From: Tannerellaceae bacterium | GTDB taxonomy: Bacteria > Bacteroidota > Bacteroidia > Bacteroidales > Tannerellaceae | DNA: 36,959 nt | NCBI GenBank assembly: GCA_021204405.1 | Contig: JAJPZJ010000052.1 | Location: 1-36,959, forward strand | Direction: 5' to 3' | In this document: positions 1 through 11,823 of the stretch, piece by piece | Position numbering within the stretch: position 1 is the first letter of the stretch | Layout: each line of letters begins with the position of its first letter | Notes under the pieces: generated by a model | What the model saw: only the letters and a program-made list of their open reading frames with translations | Told to the model about the DNA's origin: nothing | Databases searched by the model: none | Program-made: the position numbers and the translations under genes

Positions 1-57
1 ATAATAAATATATTGTTTTTCTTTGTAGGGATTATTAATTACTAAATATTTTTTCAT

Positions 58-969
58 ATGAAGAGTTATTTTATGAAGTGGTGTTTATCACTTATGATGT
101 TAAGTTTATTAGTTGGTTGCCAACAGGAAGAAACAGAGTTTACTACCCAACCGGAAGAAGTTTTGCAAACGAGAGCAGCCTTTGAGGTTCCTTTACAGTA
201 TCCTGAAGTCCCTGATGATGCCATAGATGTTACTACGGTGAGTGTATTGGAGCCTGGACAGGCGTATGTTATCCTGGGAAATTATAGTAGTAACCTGCCA
301 CATTATGGAAATACCGGCGAGAAGATTGTTGTGTATGTATTGGGAAATTGGGATGTGTAGAACTGGAACCTCGAAACCGGTGTGGATATTGTAGTTACCG
401 GTGGGGGAACACTCACCTCTTCTGCTAACTCTTCGTTGGTTATAAATGGTAACTCCGATATTTATGTACTGGAAGGGGGAAACGCTAATTTCAGTAACGA
501 TTTCCTTTATTTCTCTAATGGTGGAAGCCTGTATGTATATGGTAACATGACAGCTACTTTCCTGCAGGTCAATTCAGGAAATTTCTATGTTGGCCCTACA
601 GGATATGCCTCAGTGGGAACCTTGATTTCCCAGGGATCGGGTACCATTCTGAATGAAGGAACTTTAATCGTGGCAGAAGATGGCTGGGACGAAGGTGAGA
701 CAGACATGCCGGTACATGAGTATAATGTAACCTATGTTCCGGGAGTCAATTTATATGTACTGGAAGATACCAATCCATTTGAAATAGCTTTCCGGGTTAC
801 CGATAATCAGGGATTCGGCGCTACGGTTAATACGGAAGACTTCAATTCAGTTCGCCTTACTTTACCGGAAGGCACTTATTTTTATCCGGAAGATTTACCC
901 TATACATTAGTCTTTGACCCTGAACTGGATGGAACAGTGTTCGCTACTATACGGGTAACATTGAATTAA
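58..969 (+). pseudogene. Surface lipoprotein gene split by an in-frame TAG
   Basis: The reading frame runs from an ATG at 58 to a TAA at 967-969 and is broken only by a TAG at 358-360. Both halves are in the same frame, so this is a nonsense change, not a frameshift. The first half begins with a lipoprotein signal (lipobox LLVGC, Cys21). The second half is rich in Gly, Asn, Ser and aromatic residues in short repeats such as GGSLYVYGN, suggesting a beta-solenoid surface protein. The codon at the stop could have been TGG (Trp), since neighbouring residues are Trp and Asn rich, but that is a guess. The whole product would be about 303 residues. I do not recognise the family and assign no function. 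A GTG at 382 could in principle restart translation, but without a signal peptide. Confidence 0.75.
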
Positions 970-988
970 GAGATTCTTATTTGGCAAA

Positions 989-1020
989 AGTCCGGGTTTT
1001 AATCCGGATTTTTATTTTTT
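989..1020 (+). terminator. Rho-independent terminator between convergent genes
   Basis: The arms TCCGG (991-995) and CCGGA (1004-1008) pair around an 8-base loop. The stem extends by a G-U and an A-U pair, and a T-rich tail follows at 1009-1020. On the other strand the stem is followed by a short T run, so it may stop transcription of the minus-strand lipoprotein as well. Confidence 0.7.
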
Positions 1021-1783
1021 ATTCTTTGGTAATATAGATACTCTTTGTTGAAGCTATAAATGATTTATTTTTCTCTGATGTAACATTTATAGTGAATTTT
1101 ACTTCCACCGGTAATTCTTCAGGTATTGTTTTGAATTTGAAATAACTATCCTCATGTCCAACCGGGGTATGTGCTACCCAGTCATTTACGCTCCAATCCT
1201 GGCCGGATTGATTACAATCGATTAAAGTATAGGTTTCCCCGGAAATAATAGGGGTACGGAATAGATAGAAACATTCATTTAATGAATTCCCTGCTTGTAT
1301 ACCCCAAAGTGTAACATCTGCTGTAATATCTATATTAATTATTTTATCTATTATATAGGTAAAACTATATCTGCCATGCATTCTCACATGCTCACTAATA
1401 CATTCTATTAAAGCATCTCTTATTAAAATATTTTCTATCTCTTTCTGATGGGGTACATATCTGTATTCTTTATGCCAGAAAGGTAATCTATCAAAATCAC
1501 CTTGCTCTTTTTCTTCCTCTCCTAAAGTCGGTATATAAGGGATATCGTCTGTAGCAAATAAAGCGAGGCAAAACTCAGAAGCACTTACTTCATTATTTTC
1601 TATGTTTGCTTTAATCGGTTGTATGGTTGGGTTATTAGCAGGATAATAATAGATTCCCGGAACAGCCCATATCTCATTAAAATAGTTGGGAGATGCAAAG
1701 TTGGGTTGTCCAACCTCCGTTCCTTTACAATTTAAAAGAAAAATAAGTAAAAGAAATAAAGTTATAAAGTTTATTTCTTTCAT
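1019..1783 (-). CDS. Predicted lipoprotein of unknown function
   Basis: About 254 residues. I chose the ATG at 1783 instead of the one at 1801 because it places a short Lys-containing n-region directly before the hydrophobic segment FLLLIFLLNC, a lipobox with Cys near position 17. The upstream ATG would also overlap the C10 peptidase more deeply. The rest is a soluble, mostly polar domain with no motif I recognise. It lies just downstream of the C10 peptidase on the same strand and is probably cotranscribed. In Bacteroides and streptococci small proteins next to C10 peptidases can be inhibitors or propeptide-like, but nothing in this sequence shows that here. The frame appears intact. Confidence 0.65.
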   Translation of the reverse strand: MKEINFITLFLLLIFLLNCKGTEVGQPNFASPNYFNEIWAVPGIYYYPANNPTIQPIKANIENNEVSASEFCLALFATDDIPYIPTLGEEEKEQGDFDRLPFWHKEYRYVPHQKEIENILIRDALIECISEHVRMHGRYSFTYIIDKIINIDITADVTLWGIQAGNSLNECFYLFRTPIISGETYTLIDCNQSGQDWSVNDWVAHTPVGHEDSYFKFKTIPEELPVEVKFTINVTSEKNKSFIASTKSIYITKE

Positions 1784-3172
1784 AAGTTTTATTTTTAGCA
1801 AATCCGGTAATCATATTTCTGCAGTATTGAAAACTTAGATCTTCATTTATATTGTCGGATGTAACCCATTCTCCTGCTACCTGATAGTAATTTTTATTAT
1901 TAGGATTATTACCCCATCCCCAATTCATACAATATAATGATAAATACTAACTGTTCTTTCTGTTTTTTCTTCTCCTCCTACTATATTCCCGTTTTCATCT
2001 CTATCATTTGGATCTACTACACCAGGCCCTCCTGTAGATATCCATCGAAATTTTCTGGTTGTTGTAACTTTACGTTCCTGATAGCCGTCAGCAATAAAAG
2101 AGTGGCCTTTATCATAGGTAATGATTAAACCCAAAAACCAATTAGTTTTATCCGCTTGCGCTGAAAGAATAACCGGGATGTTATTTTTTATACTGTTAAT
2201 TACAGTAGGGCCGTCGAAACTGCTATGTTTGCAGGAGATACCCAGATCACTGAATACCTTTACAAGATTTTCTGTTTTACCACTGGATTCATTCTTTCCA
2301 TAGCTAATTCCTACTACATCGCCTACATACCCAATCAAAATAGCAGAGTTATATTGTTTTGAAATGTCGTCTGAGGCAGTTCTTGCCATTTGATCCCAAA
2401 TTGTAGAAGAGGGGATACTAAAATTAAACTGATAATTATTTTCTGTTCCTACACATATCCCGGAAGAGAACATTTTTTCTGGAACTCCCAGGTAATAATG
2501 TAGATAGTATAACATTTGTGCTCCGGCTACAGCTACACAGCCAGCCACACATCTTTCAGACATATCTTTTGCATACGGTACACAGGCATTCCAATTACCA
2601 CTTTGTCCCCATTCGGTTTTTGTCAAACGGGGATATTCTGTGATTTGTTCTTCATTCTGAATATCAATCACTTCCCAATATCCATTATCACCTCCTACAC
2701 CAGAAGTTTGGATAACTTGTCCTAATGCTTTTTCCCATTCCGCTATATAGGGAGAATCTGCATTGTCAACATCTTTTTTGAGTTTATAAATAGCTTCTGC
2801 ATTTTCATTTAGCCAGATGTAGAAGCCGGGAGAATTGTTATATAAGTCCAGATAACCTTCTTCAGAAAAAGCTAATATCATAGGAGCCCGTTTATCTTCG
2901 GATAGTATTTCCCATCCATTACCATAATTAAGAATGTATAATAAAGTATCTTCTTTGTAAATGATTGGTTCAATTTCAGTAGTGGCTGAACGGGTTAGCG
3001 GATTATTACGGAGATAGTGGTTTATCTCTTCTACAGTAACCTTTGGTTCAGTACATACCGGGAATCTCTGTGACTTTTCTTTTTCTTTTTCCTGATAATC
3101 CTCGTTTAACACGGAATCACAACTACAAACAACAAACATTATTGTTAAAATACATGTCAGGTGGTTTCTCAT
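1725..3172 (-). pseudogene. C10 family cysteine peptidase (streptopain-like), frameshifted
   Basis: Secreted papain-like peptidase of MEROPS family C10. The first 415 codons carry a lipoprotein-type signal (VCSC near residue 18), a propeptide-like region, the nucleophile in GCVAVAGAQM (Cys212) and the catalytic histidine in KGHSFIADGY (His357). The C10 core block MNWGWG follows immediately but in another frame, so a single-base change near 1927-1933 removes it and the C-terminus. The second-frame fragment runs to 1725 and overlaps the next gene. A second one-base indel near 1803 would end the protein at a TAA at 1795-1797, just before the downstream ATG, and give about 459 residues. C10 enzymes in Bacteroidetes are surface or secreted proteases. 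As read, the product lacks part of its fold and is probably inactive. Confidence 0.8.
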
Positions 3173-3217
3173 AAATCAATTAGGTTAAATTATAAAAATA
3201 CTTACATTCACTCTTTA

Positions 3218-3244
3218 CAAATATATAGTATTTTTTGTACACAA
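3218..3244 (-). promoter_or_regulatory. Bacteroides-type promoter for the C10 peptidase gene
   Basis: On the minus strand an exact TATATTTG (-7 box, consensus TAnnTTTG) lies at 3218-3225, with a TTG at 3242-3244 as a possible -33 element. The spacer of 16 bases is shorter than the usual 19-21. Transcription would start about 40 bases before the ATG at 3172. Confidence 0.5.
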
Positions 3245-3283
3245 TACTTTTTGGTATAAAATAGGTATAAATAAGAATATAAA

Positions 3284-5052
3284 TTAGTCGTTAACTAAAC
3301 TGCTCTTTATAAAGAGAATAATATTGCCTTTCATTTCCAGTAATTCCTCATGGGTACCTTTCTCGATTACCCGGCCATTTTCCAACACAACGATCTGATC
3401 GGCATTCTTGATTGTTGAGAGGCGGTGAGCAATAACAAAGCTGGTACGCCCCTGTATTAACCGGTCTAATCCTTTCTGGATACGGATTTCACTCCGGGTA
3501 TCAATATTGCTGGTTGCTTCGTCGAGTAGGAGGATGGTTGGGTTGGCAATGGCTGCGCGGGCAATATTCAGTAATTGCCGCTGGCCCTGGTCAGGTTTTC
3601 ACCATCATTTACCAGCATGGTATCATAACCGTGTTGTAACCGTTTGATGAAAGAGTGGGCAGAGGTGAGGTGGGCGGCTTGTTCTACCTCTTCGTCGGTG
3701 GCCTCTAATCGTCCGTAACGGATATTTTCCCGTACTGTGCCGGTGAAAAGATGGGTATCCTGGAGAACGATAGCCATCATTTCGCGGACACTATCCCGCT
3801 TGATATGGTATAGCGATACATCATCAATCGTAATATCTCCGGCTTCAATATCATAAAAGCGGGGTAGCATATTGAGGATCGTACTTTTACCTGCTCCGGT
3901 AGTACCTACCAGGGCAATCTTTTTGCCTGCCGGTATGCACAGATTAATATCTTTCAGGATGGTTTTACCCGGTTCGTAACTGAAGTAAACATGGTCGAGT
4001 GCTACTTCCCCCTGAATGGTTTGCAGGTCGATCGCATTTGGCGCATCCGCCGGCTCCGGTTTTTTATCCATAATCTGGAAGATACGTTCTGCTCCGGCTA
4101 AGGCAGCCTGTATGGTGTTATAGAGGCTGGCCAGTTCGTTGATAGGCCGTCCGAACTGGCGGGAGTATTGCAGGAAAGTGGCCAGACCTCCGATATCAAA
4201 TCCACGGTAAATGGCCAGGATACTGCCTACGATGGTAATAAATACATAGGTGAGGGTGTTCAGGTTCTGCATGACCGGCATCATCAACCCGGAATAAAAC
4301 TGGGCTTTTAATGATTTATCCTGTAAATCGGTGTTTATCACTGCGAACTCAGCTTCCACCTGCAGTTCATGCCCGAATATCTTAATTACCTTTTGTCCGC
4401 TGATCATCTCTTCTATGTAGCCGTTCAGGTCTCCCAGGGATGCCTGCTGGGCTTTGAAGTAACGGCTGCTTTTTAATACGATCCTGCGCGCCAGGAAGAT
4501 CATAAGAGGTACGGTAACCAGTGTGACCAGGGTAAGGATTGGGCTGATATAGAGCATTAATATAAAAATACCAGTCAGCGTTAGTACACTGGAGAACATA
4601 TCCGACAGGGCATCGGTCAGTGCATCACTTATCCGGTCGATATCGTTGGTGTACCGGCTCATCAGGTCGCCATGTTGGTGGGTATCAAAATAACTGATAG
4701 GCAGGTATTCCATTTTACGGAACAGTTTGGTACGCATCCAGTGTACGGTACGCTGGGAAATCCGGTTGAGCATAAAAGAGCGGATCCATACAGCGGCTAC
4801 TCCGGTCAGGTAAATGGCTGCCAGCAGGATAAGCATCCGTAGCAAGCTGGGCAGGTCGGCCGGAATAATATAATCGTTAATGATGGGCCGGAGCATATAG
4901 GAACCGGCCAGGTCGGCACTGATCCCTATTACAATCAGGATGAATACGACGATCAGCAGGATACGGTCGCATGCCAGGTATGAGATCAGCCGCCTGAGGG
5001 TTCTCATCGCCTCCCTGGGTTTCCTGCCTTTAGTATTTTCGCTCTGTTCCAT
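3284..5052 (-). pseudogene. ABC exporter subunit B (canonical half), frameshifted at the signature motif
   Basis: Half-size ABC exporter with an N-terminal six-helix transmembrane domain and a C-terminal ATPase domain. The reading frame from the ATG at 5052 includes Walker A GTTGAGKST and breaks right after NDGENL near 3585-3595. The other frame continues with [12 protein letters not shown], the Walker B and catalytic Glu in [12 protein letters not shown], the switch His in VIAHRLST, and ends at a TAA at 3284-3286. One base lost inside the LSxGQ signature explains it. This subunit keeps the canonical catalytic Glu, so it would be the catalytically complete half of the pair. The start codon lies one base past the stop of subunit A, indicating one transcript. 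Such pairs (LmrCD/MdlAB type) export drugs or lipids; the substrate cannot be told. Confidence 0.85.
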
Positions 5053-5053
5053 A

Positions 5054-6840
5054 TCAGACGGTAAGTTGTTGTGAGTGATAGATCTCGCGGTATACTTCAG
5101 AAGTTTCCATCAATTCGGTTGGTGTGCCGAAGGCAATGATTTGTCCGTCTTCGAGTATCATTACCTGGTCGGCCGATTGCATGGTGTTGATCCGTTGCGT
5201 AATGATAAATACGGTGGTATCGCTCAATAAACGGTTCAGGTTGGTCCGGATCTTTAGTTCCGTATCGGTGTCTACCGCACTGGTACTATCATCCAGTATC
5301 AATACTTTTGGTTTCCGTAACAGTGCACGTGCAATGCTGAGCCGTTGCTTCTGGCCTCCCGATACGTTTACGCCGCCCCGGCCCAGCATGGTATCGTATC
5401 CGTTTGTGAACGACATAATAAAGTCGTGCGCTTCGGCTGCTTTGGCTACTTCTTCGAGCTCTTCCGGCGTGGCATCTTCTTTTCCCCAGTGTAGATTATC
5501 CGCAATGGTTCCTGAGAATAATACATTCTTCTGCAATACCATCCCTACTCCCTGATGTAATTCGTCCAGATTGTAGTTGCGTACATCTACTCCGTCAATC
5601 AATACTTCTCCCTGTGTGGCATCATACAGGCGGGGTATTAATTGTACAAGTGAAGTTTTGGCCGAGCCGGTTGCACCTACTACTGCGATTGTTTCGCCGG
5701 GGTAGGCTGTAAAGTTGACATGCTTCAATACGTCTGTTTCACCATCTTCATACCGCAGGTTTACCTCGCGGAAAGTTACTTCACCCCGCTGTACTTGGTG
5801 CTCATTAAGTAAGCCTTCCGGTGTATTAGTCAGTGCAGGTTCTTTATTCAGTACCTCCAATACCCGTTTGGATGAGGCGGCTGCCCGGGCGGCTGTCATA
5901 ATGATCATAGAAAGCATCATCAGGGAGAAGAGGATCTGGGCTAAATAATTGACCACCGATATCAGTTCGCCTACCTGCAGGTTTCCACTCATTACCCGGC
6001 GGCCCCCCAGCCAGAGTACAGCCAGGATAGAGAAGTTCATAACCAGTTGTTGGATAGGAAAGGCGGTAATAATAATATTGGATGCCCTGATCACAATATC
6101 ACGTAAATCTTTACTTTGGTGGTTAATTTTTTAGATTCAAAATCTTCACGTACAAACGACTTAACGACCCGGATATTGATCAGGTTCTCCCTTACGACTT
6201 CGTTTAACCGGTCTACCCGTTCCTGTACCCTGATAAAGTAGGGGAATCCTCGGCTCAGTATAAAATAAAGGCTGATAGCCAGAACCGGTATGGATACGGC
6301 CAGTATCCAACCCAGGTCGCGGTTGATACGTAATACAAAGAACAGGGCAGTTACCAGCATCAGGGGTGAACGTAACAACATGCGCATAGACATAAGGATA
6401 ACCATCTGTATTTTGGTAATATCGTTTGTCAGCCGTGTAATCAGGGAAGCAGGTGTGAAACGGTCGATATCCAAGAAGGCCAGTTGTTGTATTTTGGCGA
6501 ACAGAGTGCGGCGCAAATCGGTACCAAACCCAATACCGGTATAAGAGGAGATATAAATGTTACCAATACTTACGGCCAGGCTCAGGAAGGCAGTAAGTAC
6601 CATATAGAGACCGGTACGGAGAATGTAGGAAAGGTCACCCTGCATCACCCCATTGTCTACAATATGTGCCATAAACATCGGTTGTGCGGTTTCGTAAAGT
6701 ATCATGATTAGTACCAGAAAAGGACTGATCAACAGGTTTTTGTAATTACGGAGAATTTCCCAATATTTTTTCACGTTCCGGTAATTTTGTCCGGTATTGC
6801 GCCGGAGTCTGACTTTTCTATTACGGTACTCTATAAACAA
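5054..6840 (-). pseudogene. ABC exporter subunit A (degenerate-site half), frameshifted in an A run
   Basis: The partner of the downstream subunit. The transmembrane domain (N-terminal fragment, 6091-6840) and the last helices plus ATPase domain (5054-6094) are in different frames. Adding one A to the A6 run at 6127-6132 joins them through SKKINHQSKDLRDIVIRASN. The ATPase domain has Walker A GATGSAKTS with Ala where Gly is usual, the signature VSGGQKQR, and a Walker B ending LILDDSTSAVD with Asp in place of the catalytic Glu. Asp there is the mark of the degenerate half of heterodimeric exporters. No ATG begins the frame: the longest version starts with a TTG at 6840, while a GTG at 6774 (V-KKYWEILRNYKN) fits the usual N-terminus better and may itself be a mutated ATG. 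Confidence 0.85.
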
Positions 6841-6886
6841 CTACCGGGAAGGGAAAGTTCGGCCTAAGGTTTCTCTTTTCGTTTAC

Positions 6887-8143
6887 TTATATAATGTAAC
6901 ATAGGGATAATAAACAGGAAAAAAGTGGCAGCCAGAGCAGGCTTTCCTTATTTTCTCCTTCCAGGAAAAAAACATGTTCGTTTGACATTTCTTCTATCAT
7001 GCAAACAAATAGCACATATACTTCAATTACAAGGATAAGGATAAAAGAGAAAAAGTAGATCATATGGTTATGTATCAGGGAAGAAAAAGCAGGAAGCCAG
7101 CGGTATAGCAGGCAGCATATGAAGAGAAACAGGAATATACCCGCCAGCACATAAAAATAGTTTTTCCAATTGTTGTTGGGATAATCGCTGTTGATAAGTA
7201 ACCGCAGATTGGCTGGGGTTAGTTTCCCGGGATGGGTCTCCGGAAAAGCTTGCGGATGAAAACGTGCCAGGTAGAGTTGGTTTTTTACTTTTGACAGCCA
7301 GGAGATTCGTTTAGCATCTTCTATAGTAAGTACCTGGATGGTATCTCTTGTCCAGTAGGCTGTCCGGCTATTTACCAGCAGGATGCTATCGGCCATTTGG
7401 GTAAGAGCACACAGATAGTCTGTATATCCGGAAGCTACCTGTCGGTCGAAGGAGATATAAAGGCGCAGATCCCGGATAGCCGGCATATGGCAGCTATCTA
7501 TTACCAGGCTGACAGATTTTACAAACTGTGCCAATGCCCGCTTTTCCTTAAAATCAAAGTCAGGGAAATAAAAGTTGATTCCTTTAATAGCTTGCCCTTT
7601 AGCGGCGTTTATTGATAAAAAAAGCTGTTCCAGACAGGTAGAACGGTAAAAGGTAGAACGTAGGAATTCCCTGGTTTGCGCATCTCCGCGGAAGGTAACA
7701 AGTATATCCGCTGCTACCGAATCGGCCAGTAAAGGGTTGATGGGATGGAGGTTTTGTATTTTAATCTTTACAAAATCTCCGGTTAGCTCTACCCGGTAAT
7801 CGCGAAGGATATACCGGTGATCCATATAGGACGGATAATACATAGGGATCAGATAATTAAGGTAAAGTTGTTCCAGAGAAATTAAGTTAGCCGAATCGGC
7901 TTCCTCCACTGCCTGTAGTAATTCCTGACTGAATTCATAGAAGGAACGGTTAAAAAGAGCTGTTACTTCATCCAGATGCGAAATGTAAATCGTATCATGC
8001 AGGTACACCGTATCCCTGAACATCCGCTCTACATAACTAAAATCTTCATCTTCATCGAAGCCATACAATTGTTGTGCTCCTAATGGGGAGTAACAGGTTT
8101 GCAGGAGGAGGAATACTATAAGGAGATAAAGTGGATATTTCAT
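6887..8143 (-). CDS. eCIS-linked membrane-anchored protein of unknown function
   Basis: 418 residues: a signal peptide (hydrophobic residues 4-18, then GAQQ), a soluble domain of roughly 300 residues probably outside the cytoplasm, then a C-terminal cluster of three hydrophobic segments (about 325-345, 355-378 and 400-418). It starts 11 bases after the ATPase stop and is very likely the last gene of the injection-system operon. The C-terminus may be frameshifted: with one more A in the A6 run at 6919-6924 the last helix would read LPLFFLFIIPM and end in the basic tail SKRKEKP at a TAG at 6864-6866, a more natural membrane-protein end than the present one. I do not recognise the family. A role in anchoring, assembly or release of the particle is speculation from position. 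Confidence 0.7.
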   Translation of the reverse strand: MKYPLYLLIVFLLLQTCYSPLGAQQLYGFDEDEDFSYVERMFRDTVYLHDTIYISHLDEVTALFNRSFYEFSQELLQAVEEADSANLISLEQLYLNYLIPMYYPSYMDHRYILRDYRVELTGDFVKIKIQNLHPINPLLADSVAADILVTFRGDAQTREFLRSTFYRSTCLEQLFLSINAAKGQAIKGINFYFPDFDFKEKRALAQFVKSVSLVIDSCHMPAIRDLRLYISFDRQVASGYTDYLCALTQMADSILLVNSRTAYWTRDTIQVLTIEDAKRISWLSKVKNQLYLARFHPQAFPETHPGKLTPANLRLLINSDYPNNNWKNYFYVLAGIFLFLFICCLLYRWLPAFSSLIHNHMIYFFSFILILVIEVYVLFVCMIEEMSNEHVFFLEGENKESLLWLPLFSCLLSLCYII

Positions 8144-8154
8144 AATATATAGAA

Positions 8155-9450
<1,296 letters not shown>

Positions 9451-9472
9451 TTGTCTTTGTTTTAATTATTAT

Positions 9473-11823
9473 TTAGCGCCAGTTTACAAACAGTGGTTTT
9501 TCCATCCAGCTATAATTAATTGTATGGAAGTTCCAGGGTATACTGTCCAGTAGGATATCATAACTTTTTACTTCTACTTTTAACTGGTACTTATCTTCTT
9601 TCTCTTCCAGACAACCTTCCCGCTGTAAAAACCTTCCCTTAATCCTGTTATAGAGGTTGATTTTAGCTTTTCCCAGTTTTTTAAAACACCTTCTAACATA
9701 CTGTTGGTAATTGCTTTTTCGGTTGAAGTCAACTCGGGACATCTTCCTATGGGAGTACTGGAAGGATAGTTTACCGGCAGACGATTTAACTCCATCTCAT
9801 ATTCCGGATAATTAGTTTCTCCCCATACAAGGTATTGTAACAGATAAATAGCTTTAAGGTGTGCTTCTATTCCTTTAAAACCTTGCCGGCCGGTAAGTTC
9901 AAGCCGGGAAAAAAGTAGGGGGAGAAAGGGAGAATTAATACCATTCCTGCGTTGCCAATATAGGTTTGTAAAGGAGGCATAGTTAATATGATAGAGATTG
10001 GAAGTTCTTTTACGGGTCTACTTTCTGCCAGATAGGTTGCCAGTAAATAGTCGGTACTCACATATCGTTTGATATCCTCTAAGAAAACAGCCTGTTGTTT
10101 TTCAGTTAATGGATCAGAGCAGTACCGGATCAGTAGTCGAACCAAAGTATGTAATGAAACTGCGCTGTGACTTCGGGATAAATCAATTAACCATTCAAGT
10201 AACAGGTTGTATTGAGGTTTTATCCGGTATTTACTGAAAAGATACTGGCTGATAGTAGCGGCTGTTTTCAGTATAGGTTCCAGCCAGCGGACAAAAGAGG
10301 GTTGCTTACTCAATTGGTCTATCAGGTGAGCGTGGGTGGGAGTGGCAGGTATGTATTTTTCAAGTAATTGTTTAGCTACGATGTCTGTTTGTTTATGTTT
10401 ACTTGCCGGTATAGTGGGAGAGGTTTTGCTTTCCTGCTTTTTGCTTATAAGGTTCGTATAAAGCTTACATATGGTTTGTACCACGTCAAAAGGCAGTGAA
10501 TGATCTGCTAAAAGTATCTCGTCATGGAAGTAAATCAGCAACATCTCTTCCTCTACATTGTAATGTGCTGCTATCCGGGCTAATGTACGTTGTATGAAGT
10601 GTTCTTTATTAAACACCTGATGCTGTGAGAGTAGTACGATATCATAGATAAATTCCCATTTCAAAGCCTGATAATTACTGCTGGCCTTTCCTTGTAATAT
10701 CTTAGCCTGTTTTTGCCTGTCCAGCCCACGGGCATAATTAATTATAAACCGGCTGTTTGCCGGTTCGAGCAAACGGATAAGAAAATGATGTTCCTGTTCC
10801 GAAAGGGTTTCACAAAGTTGCTTGCAGAAAGATATATTTTTTCTCCTCCAACTAATTTTTTCAGGTAAGGAACAGGTAATTTTTTTCTCTGTTTCAGCAG
10901 ATATATAACTTCATTTTTATCTTTCCATTCCAGCTTTCCGGACAATTGGTCAGCATGATGCTGTACTTCTATTTCTTCCTGCAGTTCTGTCAATATCATA
11001 AATAATTCTACCGGAATAACCCGGCTGGTGGTTATCTCTTCCATATGATTGGTTGGTAAAAGAAGTAATTCTGTATAATTTGTATTATATTCTTTTGCCA
11101 TATGCTCCAACGTAGTATGTATAAAGCTTTTTTATTGAAATAAGAACTGCGGTTTGTTAGCAGATAGTTGTAAACTAATTGCCAGGTTATATCCCGGTAT
11201 TTCTCTTTACTGATTTCGGGTTGTGTTGATTTATATTTTTCCTGTAACACATGGATATAGGAACAGATAAAATTACTTTCGTGGGGAGCAAGTAAACGGA
11301 TACCTGCTTCTAGTGCCGGGTCGTCCAGCTGTATTACTAATCGCTGTTGCAGGTTATTGTAATGCCCGTAGGTAAGGAGAAATGTTTTTAATCCGGATGC
11401 TGCAACCTGAAGTGCGGCAAGAAATAACCGGCTGATAGTTGGATAGGTAAGGTGAATATGCCACGGTAGTCTGCCATGTAACAGGTACAGGCATAGTATT
11501 TCTAACAGATAATTGTTGCCGGCTTGTTCAATGGTTTCCGTTGGTATCTCTGTGGGGAGATAGGGGAGGAGCGCCTGTGTTAGTTTTTCTTTCAGTAGTT
11601 CCGGATACCATTGCTCTAGTTTATCTTCGGGAATACTTCCCAGGTTTAGAATCAGTTCCTCAATTTCCGGCATATCTGTTACCGGGCTGTTTTGGTTAAT
11701 CACCCGGTCTAATACTTTTTCTATACAATTGTAGAAAAATGTATCCCATCTACTGTATAATACCCGGGCAAAAGACTTATCTTGCATCTGAAACCGGACG
11801 GTTACTTTACCAATTGTATGCAT
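9473..11823 (-). pseudogene. CIS tape-measure family protein, four frameshifts
   Basis: About 784 residues after joining five fragments; matches the family annotated as contractile injection system tape measure protein. The N-terminal block MHTIGKVTVRF ... VLDRVINQ ... IEELILNLGSI is its typical start, and the C-terminal block with IYLLQYLVWGETNYPE, GLREGFLQREG, KSYDILLDSIPW and SWMEKPLFVNW is its typical end. Breaks: T6 run 11128-11133 (one A short on the coding strand), T6 run 10837-10842 (one short), near 9898 (one base short before LTGRQGFKG), and A5 run 9627-9631 (one short). I chose the ATG at 11823 because the longer upstream start has no family similarity and would lie deep in the preceding gene; the overlap is then 17 bases. 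Whether this protein sets tube length is known only by family name. Confidence 0.8.

Noticed and set aside
5641..5700. Ala in Walker A of ABC subunit A as a disabling mutation
   Set aside because: Variants at this Gly occur in related heterodimeric exporters, and this half already has a degenerate catalytic site, so it is probably a normal feature.
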